64,000 nucleotides of DNA from Areca catechu (GCA_021397845.1 JAHSVC010000043.1:682001-746000); one strand, 5' to 3'. Positions 45,863 through 58,706 are shown, numbered from the stretch's first letter. The notes: generated from the sequence alone by a model not told the origin. A program made the numbers and translations.

Positions 45863-47195
45863 TGGTGCGGGCACCAGGCTCAGGAGAGGCTTCAACTGAT
45901 GTCAAGTTCTTTATGGGTAGAAGATTAGGAATTTTAGTCCTGTAATAAATCTATGAGTCCTGTACTTATGTTTATTTGAATATTAAGTCCTGTTTTATTT
46001 CAATTTGGATTTTAAAGTTCAATTAGAGTTCAATTAGGCTTTGTATTGAGTCGGGTTTAAGAGCTACTTGAAGTTGGGTTTCAATTAAGCCAGATTAAGT
46101 GCAACTAGCTTCACCAACTACTTGGAGCACCACATCATCATTGAACCATGCCACCTTGGAGGACAAGTCATGCCACTTGGAGGAAGAGATCATGCCAGAC
46201 ACATCACTAAGACATTCACCCATGATTCTCGCCCAAATCAAATTCAAAATGAAGGAAGCTCCACTCTTCATGGGATGCCACCTTGAATTAGGATGTTTGA
46301 AATTGTAAAAGGGCCATTCCACTTTCTTTGGGATGCCCCATGATTTTCTCCATGAAAAGTGTTGTATTTTGAATTTGAAAAGAAGCTTAAGATTTATAAA
46401 AGCTCCTAAAATCCTCTTGTAATGTTAATGATGATGAATGAGAAGAATTCTTTCTAGAAAACTTTCTTCCTTTGATAGCCAAAGACCCTTGAGAGAAGGT
46501 AGGTGTGAGACCTAGGATACTTAGCCAATCAAGCTACTAATCCCTGTTCCAACCCCATTCGGCCACCTTTGAAGAACCCTCTTCAAGCCTCTCCAAATTC
46601 ATCCTTCCCTCTTCCAAAGGAGATCATCTACAATGGAGTTCTCCACACCAACAAGTGAGGATGATTCAAGCTAAGGACGCCAAAGGGAGATTACTTCAAT
46701 CGAAGCCTAAGCCAACACTTCCATTCCTAACTTTCCTTTCCTTTCTTCCAACCTTCCATCTAAACCTTTAACCTTTCCATCTACCTGTGCAGGATCCCCG
46801 GGTCTCATGGTCTCCAAGATGAAGGTCTACTATGCCAAAGAATCAGATGCAAGATGCTTTAAAACCTAGAGTAATTCTTTGCCATTTAAATACTTTATCT
46901 TGAGTGTTCCTTACTCCATTTTCAGAATATTAATGACCGGATAACCATTCTTATAACTCTCTTTCAGATCTGAAATAGGAAATTAAGCTAGCCCTAACCT
47001 GTGTGGTTTCCTAACCATGAAGTCTATTTTTTAATTGCTTTGAAAGGTTGTCTTCCTGGTCATGTTTTCCCTTATGTCCTTTTCATGAAATTCTACTTCT
47101 TTACTTTACGTAAAATAGCCGCATCATATCTGCCTCATCATCACTTAATATCTTTAATTCTTAGAAATGCATCATTCCATATCTGTACCCCATCA
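45863..47195 (+). repeat. 5' LTR of the chromovirus-type element
   Basis: Starts TGGTGCGGGCACCAGGCTC and ends TGTACCCCATCA. It contains GCTTAAGATTTATAAAAGC (TATA-like at about 46,389-46,400) and CAATTAGGC-type repeats. It aligns along its length with 52,901-54,216. Confidence 0.85.
46389..46400 (+). promoter_or_regulatory. TATA-like box in the chromovirus LTR
   Basis: GATTTATAAAAG. The same position in the 3' LTR reads GGTTTATAAAAG, so it is conserved between the copies. Confidence 0.45.
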
Positions 47196-47199
47196 TTTT

Positions 47200-47211
47200 T
47201 GGTATCAGAGC
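47200..47211 (+). other. Primer-binding site, initiator-Met tRNA
   Basis: TGGTATCAGAGC, four T residues after the end of the 5' LTR. Confidence 0.85.
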
Positions 47212-48117
47212 ATGGTAGGTAAGGGTTAATTCTGAATTTCTGCATTTAGGTAGGTTGTTGAAATTTCTGCATGCATAGCTTTTATACTTGCTACATAGTT
47301 TTCTTTGTAAATCCAATCTAGATCTAAGATTCACGCCTCTTAAGCGGGTGTACACCAGTACATTGTCACGACCCATGGGAATAATGAGCCCCTGGCCGGA
47401 CGTGAATCCTTAGGTTAAAGTTTGGTATGTTAATGCTTTTGTCTATTTAAATTCTGTTATTCTGTCCTGCATGCAATATATGTGTTCTAGGAACTACCAC
47501 GTCTAACCAGATTTTAGTTTTTAATTCCCTTTCATCTAGTATGTCTCCCATGAATTAGGAATGCTCTGTAATTTTTTTTGAATTTTCGGATATTTTAACA
47601 TTGCACTTTCTGCACCACTTTAGAAATGCAACACACTAATTCTGCACCTGAAATTTGGATCCATATGCTTGTTGCATTCATTTCATGGTAAACCAAATTA
47701 GGGCATCAAATTGACATAGAGTCAGGATTTCATTAACTGTCCCTAGTCCAAAAATCACCAACTTGCATAACGAACCCAACCCTAATTAAAACGAATTAGA
47801 CATTTAATTGCTCTAGCGAGCTAGGGACACCCCAAGGTTGGGTCGAGTCAAGTGTCAAGACAACTTTGACAACCTATTTGTGTGTGCTTGTATCTGGTGT
47901 CTAGGCAAGTGTTCAGGGAAAGAGCCAAAGAAAAGTGGGTTGGTTCGCTTACCTCGATAATTTCAAATTGGTGTCTAAGGCAAGCAAAGAGAACATCCAA
48001 ACCTTACACTTACCTGGCCAGGTGCCAAGTTACTACAACCCGGATTGTCAATTTGACCTTATATTTGATTTGGACTCTAGGTCTAGCAAACCCCTAGTCC
48101 GAGTTGAGTTCGTGTGC

Positions 48118-49535
48118 ATGGCAACTAGATCAGGAGCACCTTATCAGCAAACCCAAGCCCAATCTAGTGTAACCATGGAACAAAACTTTGAGAGTCTAAT
48201 GAAATCTTTGAATGACCAATGATCAGGCTGAACCAAAACTTAACTAATCAATTAGCCCAGACCATCAAAACTTGACTGATCAGATAACCCACATCACTAC
48301 TAGACTTGATCGATTAGAAGCTCGTACCCTTGAGGAAATCATGAAGTCCAGAATGAGTTAGAGCCCGAATCTGAGTTTGAGACACCCTCAACCCTAGAAG
48401 GGCTCTTCATCAAGACCATTTCTTTGAGCCAAATCCTAGGAGGCCCAATCTTGATCGAGTCCATGACCCGAACCCGAGGATAGCACCCATGATCCAGTCT
48501 ATAAGCCAAACCCTAGAAGACACAATCAGGATCAGACAGACCGTGACGAGCGAACCCTTAGGAGTAGTAGGTTGGAAGCACCAACATTTGATGGAAATCT
48601 GGATCCTAAGATTTACATAGATTGGAAGGGAGAGAGGGATCAGTACTTTGATTGGTATGACATGATGGAGAGAGAAAATGCAAGTTCGTGAAGCTTAGGT
48701 TAATTGTGTCAGGCTAGGCTTTACTGGAAAACGTCGAGAGGTTCATTAGACAAAGGGGTGATGTTCCCATAGTAACCTGGAGGGCAATGAAACTTTGGCT
48801 TAGAGAGAAATACCTTCCTATGTCCTACCACTAGAGACTTCTAGACCAGTGGCAGAGATTGACCCAGGGAACCAAGAGTGTAGCTGAATACATTGCAAAG
48901 TTTGATGATTTATGATGAGATGCAATGTAGATGAGTTTGAGTCAGTTACTTTGTCTAGGTTTAGGGCAGGATTGAGAGAAGAGATCCAGAAGGAGTTATT
49001 CTTGAGGGAAGTCCATGACTTAGAGTTAGCTTATGAGGTAGCACAAGATGCCGAGAGATTTCATAGGGGATCATTTTTTTCGCAGACCCGAACCCCCTAG
49101 AACTAGTGCACCTAGTCTGCAGTCAGGATCGAATCAATGCGACCCAGCCGACCCAACCCTAACACCCCTCTGACCCGTAGAGACAATAGGGGTAAAGCAC
49201 CAGAAGTTCAGAAGACTCCAAACCCTAATGTTGCTTGCTACAGATGTCATAAGTTAGGCCATTATGCTAGCAATTGTCCAACTAGGGCCTTACACATAGA
49301 AGAATTAGAAGAAAGTGAGTCTAAACCCAAAGAACCCCTAGGTGATAATGTCGAGGAAGTATATCAGGCTGAGGACAATTTGGCTGAAGAGTATGAAGGT
49401 GACGAGGAACAAATAGAGCCTGATCTGTTGGGAGTAGTTAGATGCATCCTTACCCACACCGTGACACAGGAGGATTGGCATAGGACTAACATCCTACAAA
49501 CATTTGTCAAGTTAGGGATAAGGTATGTAAAATAA
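48118..49535 (+). pseudogene. gag, chromovirus-type element
   Basis: It likely starts at ATG 48,118 (MATRSGAPYQQTQAQ). Pieces in changing frames give LEAPTFDGNLDPKIYIDWKG near 48,570-48,630, a KYLPMSYH and QRLTQGTKSVAEYIAKF block near 48,810-48,905, then RFRAGLREEIQKELFLREVH (frame from 48,912). The frame 49,137-49,535 has a basic stretch and an intact CX2CX4HX4C knuckle, CYRCHKLGHYASNC (about 49,236-49,277), then an acidic tail leading to protease. Leader 47,212-48,117 has no gene. Stops near 48,690 and elsewhere kill the frame. Confidence 0.75.
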
Positions 49536-49850
49536 TCATAGATAGTGGGAGTTGTGTAAATGCCATATCCACTAGTGCTGTAAAAACTTTAGGCTTGTCC
49601 ATAGTTCCCCATCCAAATTTCTATAAGGTTTCTTGGATGGACTCCACTTCATTCCTATCAAACATAGGTCCCTAGTCCAAATCCAATTACAGTCCTATCA
49701 GGAGAAGTATGGTGTGATGTCTTACCAATGGGAGTGAGCAGTATCATCCTAGGTCGACCCTGGTTATTTGACCATGATGCGACCCTATATGGCCGATCAA
49801 ATTCCTACTCATTCATGCACCTAAAAAGAGTTTGTGATCAACCCAACACC
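49520..49850 (+). pseudogene. Protease, chromovirus-type element
   Basis: KIIIDSGSCVNAIS with the D-S-G active site at 49,541-49,549, followed by LGLSIVPHPNFYKVSWMDS and, after a frame change, SIILGRPWLFDHDATLYG, the I-L-G-R-P-W end block of gypsy proteases. The active site is intact, but frames are broken. Confidence 0.75.
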
Positions 49851-50039
49851 ACCTAAGGACACTGTTAAGAGAGGATCAAGCCACTTAAAGGAAAAGAAAA
49901 CGGGAGTCAATTTGATCACTAAAAAGGAAATTGAGAAAGAGCTCACTGAGGGTACACATATTTGGATTTAACCACTAAGGAAATTCAGGAGCCTTCCCAG
50001 AAAGAACGCCCTCAGGAAGTGGCTAAAGTGTAGAAGATT

Positions 50040-50720
50040 TTAAGGATATGTTTCCAGATGACCTACCTGACCAATTTCCATCACTTATGGACATCCAGCA
50101 CGCCATTGACATAGTCCCGGAGCCACTCTACCCAACCTTCCACATTATAGGATGAACCCTACCGAATACTTAGAGTTACAAAGACAAGTAGGGGATCTCC
50201 TTAGAAAAGGATTTATTAGAGAAAGTTTGAGTCCCTGTGCAGTACCCCGCATTACTGACCCCTAAGAAGATGGCACTTGAAGGATGTACATTGATAGTCG
50301 TTCCATTAATAAGATCACAACAAATATAGGTTTCCATACCCCGTTTGGATGACATGTTAGATATAATGGCCGAAGCAACAATATTTTCAAAGATTGACCT
50401 TAAGAGTGGCTATCATTAGGTTAGAATTAGACTTGGGGATGAGTGGAAAACTACGTTCAAGACCAAGAAGGGTCTTTTTGAGTGGGTAGTAATGCCTTTC
50501 GGACTGTCCATGCTCCTAGTACCTTTATGCGGATTATGAATCAAGTTCTACGGTTATTTATAGGAAAGTTTGTCGTAGTTTACTTCGACGACATTCTTAT
50601 ATATAACAGGACCCAGAAGGATCATTTGGACCACTTGAATCAAGTCTGTTTAGCTCTTAGGAAAATAGTCTCTTTGCAAACCTTAAGAAATGTGATTTTT
50701 TTCATCCATAAGTCATTTTC
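50040..50720 (+). pseudogene. Reverse transcriptase, chromovirus-type element
   Basis: DDLPDQFPSLMDIQHAIDIV opens the region, then SRSINKITT, and after several stops the open frame 50,482-50,724. That frame has APSTFMRIMNQVLRLFIGKF and the active-site YFDDILIY (50,581 onward), with both Asp residues kept. Frameshifts near 50,350-50,480 disrupt the palm. Confidence 0.75.
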
Positions 50721-51350
50721 TTAGGTTTTGTTGTCACACCTGATGGAGTTTCTACTGACCCCGAAAAGATTAAATCAATTGTAGAGTAGCCTGTGCCAAA
50801 AAGTGTTCATGAAGTATGAAGTTTTCATGGCCTAGCTACTTTTTATAGAAGATTCATTTGGGGTTTAGTACCATAGTTGCACCAATCATGGATTGCATTA
50901 GGAAAGTCCAATTTGAATGGATAAAAGCTGCTGATAGGGCCTTCCTAGATGTTAAGAAGAAAATGACACAAGCACCTATCTTAAGATTGCCTGATTTTTC
51001 CAAGATTTTTAAGGTTGCTTGTGATGCATATGGAGTTGAATAGATAGAGTTTTAAGCCAGGAGAGCCATCCCATAGCTTTCTTTAGTGAAAAATTAAATG
51101 AAGCCAAGTTTAAGTATTCCACCTATGATAAGGAGCTCTATGCGGTAGTGCAAGCTTTAAGGTATTGGTGGCACTATCTACTACTGCATGAATTTGTCTT
51201 GTTTTCCGATCACGAGGCCCTTAGCTTCCTTAGTTTCCAGAAAAAGCTGAATCCTAGGCACGCCAGTGGGTAGAATACATCCAGGCCTACACATTTGTCT
51301 TGAAACACCATGCCAGATTGAGAATAAGGTAGCCGATGCTTTAAGTCATA
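50721..51350 (+). pseudogene. RT connection and RNase H, chromovirus-type element
   Basis: The frame 50,858-51,043 gives IRKVQFEWIKAADRAFLDVK then APILRLPDFSKIFKVACDA, the usual start of gypsy RNase H with its D-A. After a stop, IAFFSEKLNEAKFKYSTYDK-like residues, LYAVVQALRYWWHYLL and the LFSDHEALSFL block follow to about 51,235. The next frame includes NKVADALSHRALLL. Confidence 0.7.
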
Positions 51351-52500
51351 GAGCCCTGCTTCTGAACTCGATTAGCATTGCAGTCATTGGATTTGAAAGA
51401 CTTACGGATGAATATGATAGTTGTCCAGACTTTAGTGAAGTTTACCAAGCTTTGAAATTAGGACCATCTAGTGACTATAGTGATTACATCCTTTTAGATG
51501 GTTATCTGTTTAAGACAAACAAGCTTTGTGTTCCAAGACTTCTCTGAGAGACTTTTTAGTTTGGAAAACCCCTGCTGGAGGTTTGGCTGGCCATTTTTGA
51601 ATAAACAAGACCATATTGTAATTGAGGAAAAATTTTACCTGTCCAGGCCTTAAGAGACAGGGTAACCAATATTATTGCTCATGTAGGACATGTGAGGTTG
51701 CCGAACATCAAAGACAAAACACCGGGTTATACACTCCTTTACTTGTGTCGGATTGCCCATGGCAGGATCTTAGCATGGACTTCATTTTAGGACTGCCCAA
51801 GATCCTTAGAAAACACGATTTAATCTTTGTAATGGTCGACAGATTTTCGAAAATAGCCCATTTTATACCCCGCTCCTAAACTTTGATGCCTCCAAGGTAG
51901 CCAAGCATTTTCTCGATCAGTAGTCAAGTTACATGGATTACCTAAGACCATTATTTCTAATAGGGATATCCGTTTCACAAGCTATTTTTGATGACCCTTT
52001 GGCACCTACTAGGAACAAAACTAAAATTCTCAACTACTTACCATCCTCAGACTGATGGACAAACTGAAGTTGTAAATAGAAGTCTAGAAAACTTATTAAG
52101 GTGCCTTGTTGGAGAGTCTGGGAATTAGGATTTACTTCTACCTTATGTTGAATTTGCGTACAATAGCTTGGTTAATAGGTCTACTGATAAAAGTTTCTTT
52201 GATATTGTCCATGGTTACAAACCTAGGAGACCTATCGACCTCATTCCATTACCCACACACGCACGTGTATCTGAGTCTGCCGAGTCATATGCATGGCATC
52301 CTAAAGAATTACATAAAGAAATTAGTAAGAAGATTCAAATGAATAATGAAGTTTATAAGCATATGGCCGATTCACGTAAACGAATAAAAGAATTTAATGA
52401 AGGGGACTCTGTCATGATAAAACTTAGACCTGAAAGGTTCCACTGGGAACTATAAAGAAATTGCATGCCCGGGGAGTTGGACCTTTCAAAATAATTAAAA
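51351..52500 (+). pseudogene. Integrase, chromovirus-type element
   Basis: The frame 51,622-51,879 has RTCEVAEHQRQNTGLYTPLL, then DLSMDFILGLPKILRKHD with the catalytic Asp and VMVDRFSKIAHFIP. Later pieces give a YHPQTDGQTEVVNRS-like block near 52,040-52,080 (catalytic Glu region) and, in the frame 52,168-52,455, NRSTDKSFFDIVHGYKPRRP with ADSRKRIKEFNEGDSVMIKL. A stop near 51,880 and others separate them. Confidence 0.75.
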
Positions 52501-52509
52501 AATTGGATC

Positions 52510-52890
52510 TAATGCATATGTGTTAGAGTTACCACCTTATTACGGCATTAGCTCCACATTTAATATTTCTGATCTAAAAGAATTTAAAGAACAGCATTAA
52601 TTCCTAGTGAGCTTTTTGGATTTTCCCCTGCCTTTGAGAGAGAAACTCTACCTGAGTGTCCACCAGCAATTCCACCAGACCGGAGAGACAAGATTGAACG
52701 TATCTTGGATGACCAAGTGATTACTACTAGGAACAAAGGTTATTAACATTATCTGGTTCATTAGCAAAGCCGACCAGAATCTGAAGACTCCTAGATCATC
52801 GAGAGGATCTACAACAAATTGACCCAGATCTCTTAGAAAAATACCACAGTCAAACTGATTCTTACTCAACAGGGTCGAGTTCCTCCCACC
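52510..52890 (+). pseudogene. Integrase end and chromodomain-like region
   Basis: ELPPYYGISSTFNISDLKEF closes the GKF-type integrase tail. After a gap, ERILDDQVITTRNKGY near 52,695-52,745 and a SRPESEDS-IIERIYN stretch resemble the chromodomain pattern I-L-D-x-R ... R-x-K-G-x-x-x-Y-L-V-x-W-x-G-x-P-x-E-x-x-x-W. The aromatic cage residues are partly lost to stops. Its presence is the reason for the chromovirus call. Confidence 0.55.
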
Positions 52891-52900
52891 CGGGAAGAAT

Positions 52901-54216
52901 TGGTGCAGGCACCAGGCTCAGGAAGGGCTTCAACTGATGCCAAGTTCTTTATGGATAGAAGATTAGGAATTTTAGTCATGTAATAAATCTATGAGTCCTA
53001 TACTTATGTTTATTTGAATAATTGAGTCATGTTTTATTTTCATTTGGATTTTAAAGTTCAATTAGGCTTTGTATTGAGTCGGTTAAAGAGCTACTTGAAG
53101 TTGGGTTTCAATTAAGCTAGATTACAACTAGCTTCACCAACTACTTGAAGCACCACATCATTATTGAACCATGCCACCCTGGAGGACAAGTCATGCCACT
53201 TGGAGGAGAGATCATGCCACACACCAAGACAATTCACCCATGAATTCTCACCCAAATCAAATTCAAAATGAAGGAAGCTCCACTCTTCATGGGATGCCAC
53301 CTTAAAATTAAGATGTTTGAAATTGTAAAAGGGCCATTCCACTTTCTCTGGGATGCCCCATGATTTTCTCCATGAAAGTGTTGTATTTTGAATTTGAAAA
53401 GGAGCTTAAGGTTTATAAAAGCTCCTAAAATCCTCTTGTAATGTTAATGATGATGAATGAGAAGAATTCTTTTCTAGAAAACTTTCTTCCTTTGATAGCC
53501 AAAGACCCTTGAGAGAAGGTAGGTGTGAGACCTAGGATACTTAGCCAATCAAGCTACTAATCCCTCTTCCAACCCCATTTGGCCACCTTTGAAGAACCCT
53601 CTTCAAGCCTCTCCAAATTTGTCCTTTCCATTTTCCAAAGGAGATCATCTACAATGGAGTTCTCCATGCCAACAAGTGAGGATGATTCAAGTTAAGGATG
53701 CCAAAGGGAGATTACTTCAATCGAAGCCTAAGCCAACACTTCCATTCCTAACTTTCCTTTTCTTTTCTTCCAACCTTCCATCTAAACCTTTAACCTTTCC
53801 ATCTACCTGTGCAGGATCCCCGGGTCTCATGGTCTCCAAGATGAAGGTCTACTATGCCAAAGAATCATGTAGGATGCTTTAAAACCTAGAGTAATTCCTT
53901 TGCCATTTAAATACTTCATCTTGAGTGTTCCTTACTCCATTTTCAGAATATTAATGACCAGATAACCATTCTTATAACTCTCTTTCAGATCTGAAATAGA
54001 AAATTAAGCTAGCCCTAACCTGTGTGGTTTCCTAACCATGAAGGTCCATTTTTAAATTGCTTTGAAAGGTTGTCTTCCTAGTCATGTTTTCCCTTATGTC
54101 CTTTTCATGAAATTTTGCTTCTTTACGTAAAATAGCATCATGCATATCTGCCTCATCATCATTACTTAATATCTTTAATTCTTAGAAATGCATCATTCCA
54201 TATCTGTACCCCATCA
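52901..54216 (+). repeat. 3' LTR of the chromovirus-type element
   Basis: Starts TGGTGCAGGCACCAGGCTC directly after a GA-rich AACGGGAAGAA-like tract (CGGGAAGAA at about 52,891-52,899) and ends TGTACCCCATCA. It aligns with the 5' LTR, with small indels. Confidence 0.85.
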
Positions 54217-54220
54217 AATT

Positions 54221-54720
54221 GTAATGCCCAACAGTCTCAAAATCCTCCAGTAGGGATAGAAATATGAGATTCATCAATTCTCGGACTTATGCTTGAATAA
54301 GCATCCATCCATAAGCTACATCATGAGCTAACTCATGAAACTATTCTGCTAGCTAGGCCATGCTCAGCCATGATTTATGGAGTCTATCCTATGCTGGAAT
54401 GACTCCTAACAAATGCTAATAAAGCTAACCCCAATTCACTCATGTGGTGCCTATCATCAATAAACCATCAACTAGCAAGCCTAACTAGATGACGATATCC
54501 TGAAGGGTGATGGTGCACTCTTCCTACGATAGATGAAACATGTATCTTTAGATTTTACCGCTCCATGAACATCATAATTAATACCACCTAGTTGTATATA
54601 TCTTACACAAGTAAAGCCATAGAATCTTGCTTTCTACAAGTAAGGAACTATGTTCTTGTCTAGTAGTATTGACCTGTGCATAACTAGCTCTCTACATTGA
54701 TACTGCAAAAAAAACAACCC
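54221..54720 (-). pseudogene. Plant mobile domain (PMD) gene, 5' part
   Basis: On the minus strand: KARFYGFTCVRYIQLGGINY near 54,580-54,640 aligns with the start of the PMD domain. Then FHLS-EECTITLQDIVI-LGL (complement of about 54,475-54,535) matches T-F-H-L-P-x-G-E-x-T-I-T-L-Q-D-V-x-x-L-L-G-L. In-frame stops occur at the expected Tyr/Pro and Leu positions. The rest of the domain is at 44,300-45,857, beyond the gypsy insertion. The gap between this block and the MULE gene (54,721-55,400) has no recognised coding. Confidence 0.75.
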
Positions 54721-55399
54721 TCTTCCTGACCATCCCATACTAAAGATTATCGATGGCTATCTTTATCATATAATATGGAGTGATATGATGAATTGGGATC
54801 TATGTTTGTAATATGCTGCACATATTAAAGAAATGTTACTTACCATTCATTTTTTATTATATACAAATTCATAAAAATATTTATTATCTATTACATAACC
54901 ATGAACTCTAATACACAAAGAAACAAATTTGATAAAAATATAATGAAAGATCAGAGTATAACTGAAGCTTACAATACAGCTCAAAAGACAATCAAAAATG
55001 GATCTTGAATAACAGTACAAATCCAAGTACATCAATAGACAAAGCTTATATTATATGGGAATAAGAATACATTTAAAATGAGAACAAGAAACCTTCAAAA
55101 CATATGAAGTAAAATAGCACTCATATAGATATAATAGATAGCTAGTAATTGGAACCAATGAAGTTGAAAATCATGCTTGATGATGCATCCACCTCCTATA
55201 ATGGCATATCAATTGGATATAAAATATGGAAACATAAATTTCATTAGTCGAGTTCATATCATACACAATAAACCAATGACATGTAAATAGAGATTACCCA
55301 ATATATCTAAAAATACTTGTGGCATAGAGGCAGTATGCTATAACTAATCTATATTTCTAGATGTTGGATATGACCGTCTGTCCTGCTCTTCCTATTGAT

Positions 55400-57250
55400 A
55401 GATTCTATACCTACATCTGTTACCGATTTTTCTCAAATCCATGTCATTTCTAAGTCTGGAAAATCGTGGTCTACCCTTTTACCATAATTTATGATTTATC
55501 CTTTACAATGATACTACCTTGACCAAGTTGTGACCAATATTCTTAGTATAGAATGGATTAAAATTAAGGTACATAAGTTTAATGATTATCTTTTAAAGTG
55601 TAGCATCTGCAACATATCTATAAATATCAAATGCAACATGTGCACATGCAACCATGACATGTGAGTAAGATAAATTATAGCACTGCCATTTTTGATATAT
55701 ACATGTACACTCTGAAAGTCTCATGATTTGTAAATTTGTACAACATTAATTAACTCATAAATTATATACCATAGACTAGTTATTACATAAATAGTTGTAA
55801 TAGTCATCTATATATTGTTACCTTTGGTCATATAAGGTCCGCGCATCACCATTTGGACTTGATATATGCCCTAGCTCTATCGAATCTTATAACAATATGC
55901 GATGTAGCTTTGGTTTGCTTGGCAATTATATGATCCATAATGAAAGAAGTAAATCTTTCATTTCTATTAATTATATCAACTGTCTGAGCATGTCAACCAT
56001 TAAAGTATGAACAATCTAAATAATATCAACTAAACCAATGCAGTTATTAATAAAAATTAGCATTTTTTAGAATTCTATTAAAACACTCCGATAGATTAGT
56101 GATCATCATTTTATACCTTTGATCATCATCATGTGTACATGTCCCTTTCTCTAAAGGGATACCACTTAGCCATTGACAACTTCTGCATTAATTATTTAAT
56201 ATTTTTCATATATTTATGAAACTTTCTGAGTTATATTTGCATTTTGGCTTTTCTGACCATATTTTTTTAATTTTGAATCATGAAATCTTGTATTGAAATT
56301 ATTTACCATATGATGCAAGCAATAAACATGATATACATTTAGTGACTGCCAATCTAGATGCTCATTTTCTATTGTGACTAATATACCAGGATGTCGATCT
56401 GAAATTGAGCAAATATTTTGATATGAATAATAAGATTTTCATGCAAGCAAGAAACCAATCCCAGTATCAATAGACTATACTATAGCAAATACAAGTAAAA
56501 TTTGATTATTACCATCAATGATAGTTGCAATCATCACTTCTAATTATAATTTTTATATAAGAGCATAGCATTAATATTAATTATTGATTGATAATACTTA
56601 AACCTTTCAATTGAGGATACAAAAGTCAAAAAAATATGATCAAATTATACACATGCTGGATGATCTATAGGAGTGCTGATAAATTTCATCCAAGAATCGA
56701 GATTAAATTTTCTACAGCATGCAAACCACTTGGACAATAATTTATATGATTTATCCCAATCATCGAATACCATAGCTATTACTTTGTGCTTGGCACCGCA
56801 TAATTTTTTATAAGTAGGCATATAATTGAATCTATTATTTATCACTACACGAAGTCCTATAATGAAAATTGTACGTAGTTCCTTTATCAGATCATGTATT
56901 TTATTGGTAATTAAGATGGAGTCCAATCCAAAATGATCTTGAGAGATCATAGTGGATATACATATATGGGGATCAATATATCATGTGATCTTAAAGTAAT
57001 CATGCCGCTTCAATACACTCAACATCCATTGGCATCTTAAGTCTTTATCTTATATTTTATAATTCATAGCTTGAGCTCTGACTCAATAACCTTAAATCCA
57101 TGATGCCTGTCAATTGAGTATTACTTTACTGTAGTTTGTAATTTTTCCTTATTTAAAAAATGGAGTCTTTTACGTAACTCTTCACCTCTTTCTCAAATAA
57201 CAGACTATGCTTACAATGATGAATACATTGACAAATTAGTAACTATCTAA
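55400..57250 (-). pseudogene. Mutator-like (MULE) transposase
   Basis: Minus-strand fragments in order. A MuDR-type N-terminal region has FKVIESELKL then ISTMISQDHFGLDSILI. The 56,950-56,645 frame has FNYMPTYKKLCGAKHKVIAM and VFDDWDKSYKLLSKWFACCR. The MULE domain follows with ISDRHPGI near 56,390, YCLHHMVNNFNTRFHD near 56,290, NLSECFNRILKNA near 56,090, and MDHIIAKQTKATSHIVIRF near 55,900. A SWIM-like CYNLSYSHVMVACAHV sits near 55,650. The first catalytic Asp region (usually I-D-G-T) reads ININAMLLY, so that Asp is Asn. Stops are frequent. It lies just upstream of the PMD gene on the same strand. Confidence 0.75.
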
Positions 57251-58088
57251 TCAACCTGAGTGCATATTTCGAAAGTAGCTTCAAATATAGCATAATTTAA
57301 ATTAGCTATGCCATATGGACTTTTTATAGTATGAGATGAGCTAGTTTCTTGAGCTTCATCTTTCACATCATTTTTACTTACTAATCATCTTCATGAAAAA
57401 GTTGATAATTTAGATGAATGTATCATTAGCAGCTATATATAATGATGCTTGTCTGGTAATACTTTTTGGTACATCACTGTTTATAGTACGAAACTAGTCC
57501 TCTATATATCTTGAAATAGTATTACCTGGAATATTATCCACAATATTTGGACTGCAATATGAAGCATCCTATTTACTGATATGAGTTATTGCTATATTTT
57601 GAATAATTTTTTATAATCATTACTTTCATAAATAGGTTGGGGATCTTCAATGGGTTGCACATCTATATACAACTCCATACCTAATAGCATTAATGTGAAT
57701 TGATAGTTAAAAATTTATTTCCATGTCTTCTTCATCAATAATTAAATAAGTTCATACTTACAAGTAGTGGCTACACAAGCTGTGGATATCTATATATCAT
57801 CATTTTATTCCTTCTTCTATCCATATAGAAGACTCTATATAACTTATTCTCAACTCTTTATGTGTCACTCATATTATATTAATTTATTATTTTTTCTAGT
57901 TCTCGATTATATTTGATGATAGACATTAATATAATATAAGGCTATAATTGTTTCTTCTATTTTTCACTACAAGTTCAATAAATAAAAAAATTTAAACATT
58001 CTATCAAAAAAATTATATAGTCAATATTAATATAATAAATATGAATATTAGAAATTATGACACTCATAAATAGATAAGCAATTATCTA

Positions 58089-58300
58089 ATATATAACTAC
58101 AAACATGCATGCTATATATATCTATTAAAGCCAGAGCAAGCATAGAAGGAGAAGCTTGATTTGATGGCAATATTACATCATTTTTAAATACAATATCAAT
58201 GTGTGAAGATTACAATGATTTACATAATAAATGCATCATATAACCAACTATAGGTAAAGATAGGTTCTATCATATTTAAGAATTGCATTAATTTTATAGA
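58089..58300. repeat. Direct repeat, copy 1 (about 210 bp)
   Basis: TATATAACTACAAACAT ... ATTAAAGCCAGAGCAAGCAT ... AGAAGGAGAAGCTTGATTTG ... ATAATAAATGCATC ... TTAATTTTATAG. Its partner is at 58,707-58,920 with scattered differences, about 620 bases away. Confidence 0.8.
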
Positions 58301-58706
58301 TTAATTAATTACAATAATCAAATGATATGTAATAGGGGTCAAAAAAAATTTTGACACTATTTTCTCTTAGTTCTTCCCACATGATTAAAGATGTGTGAAG
58401 AAAACTAAAAAAAGTATTATCTAAATTTTTTTTCTACTCCTATTGCACATTATTTGATTACTGTAAATGATCTATAGAATTAATAGTAATTTCCAAACTA
58501 TCTAAGCTAGGCAATTAATTGACCATATACATATTTCTTCCATCCATACAAAAAATATATGAATGTACTGATGCCATAGAATTATATTTAATCAATTGAT
58601 GGATCTAAGGTTCTATATAATACAAATTTTATAAAAAAATCAAATTAATTACTTAAATTACAAATAATTATAGAACATAAAGTCATGAATAATGATAATT
58701 CATATG

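Larger units (their letters stand above)
45863..54216 (+). mobile_element. Chromovirus-type Ty3/gypsy element, full length, inserted in the PMD gene
   Basis: About 8.35 kb with LTRs of 1,333 and 1,316 bases, the initiator-Met primer site, gag with a zinc knuckle, protease, RT, RNase H, integrase and a chromodomain-like C-terminus. AATT flanks both ends (45,859-45,862 and 54,217-54,220); the usual five-base duplication is not perfect. The LTRs look over 90% alike, so it is younger than the Ale-like element. All domains carry stops or shifts. It splits the minus-strand PMD gene. The clade within chromoviruses is not decided. Confidence 0.8.

Noticed and set aside
46791..46812. AGGATCCCCGGGTCTC resembles a cloning-vector linker (BamHI-SmaI sites).
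   Set aside because: The same sequence occurs in both LTRs of the gypsy element (also near 53,813) and continues as normal LTR sequence. It is not vector contamination.
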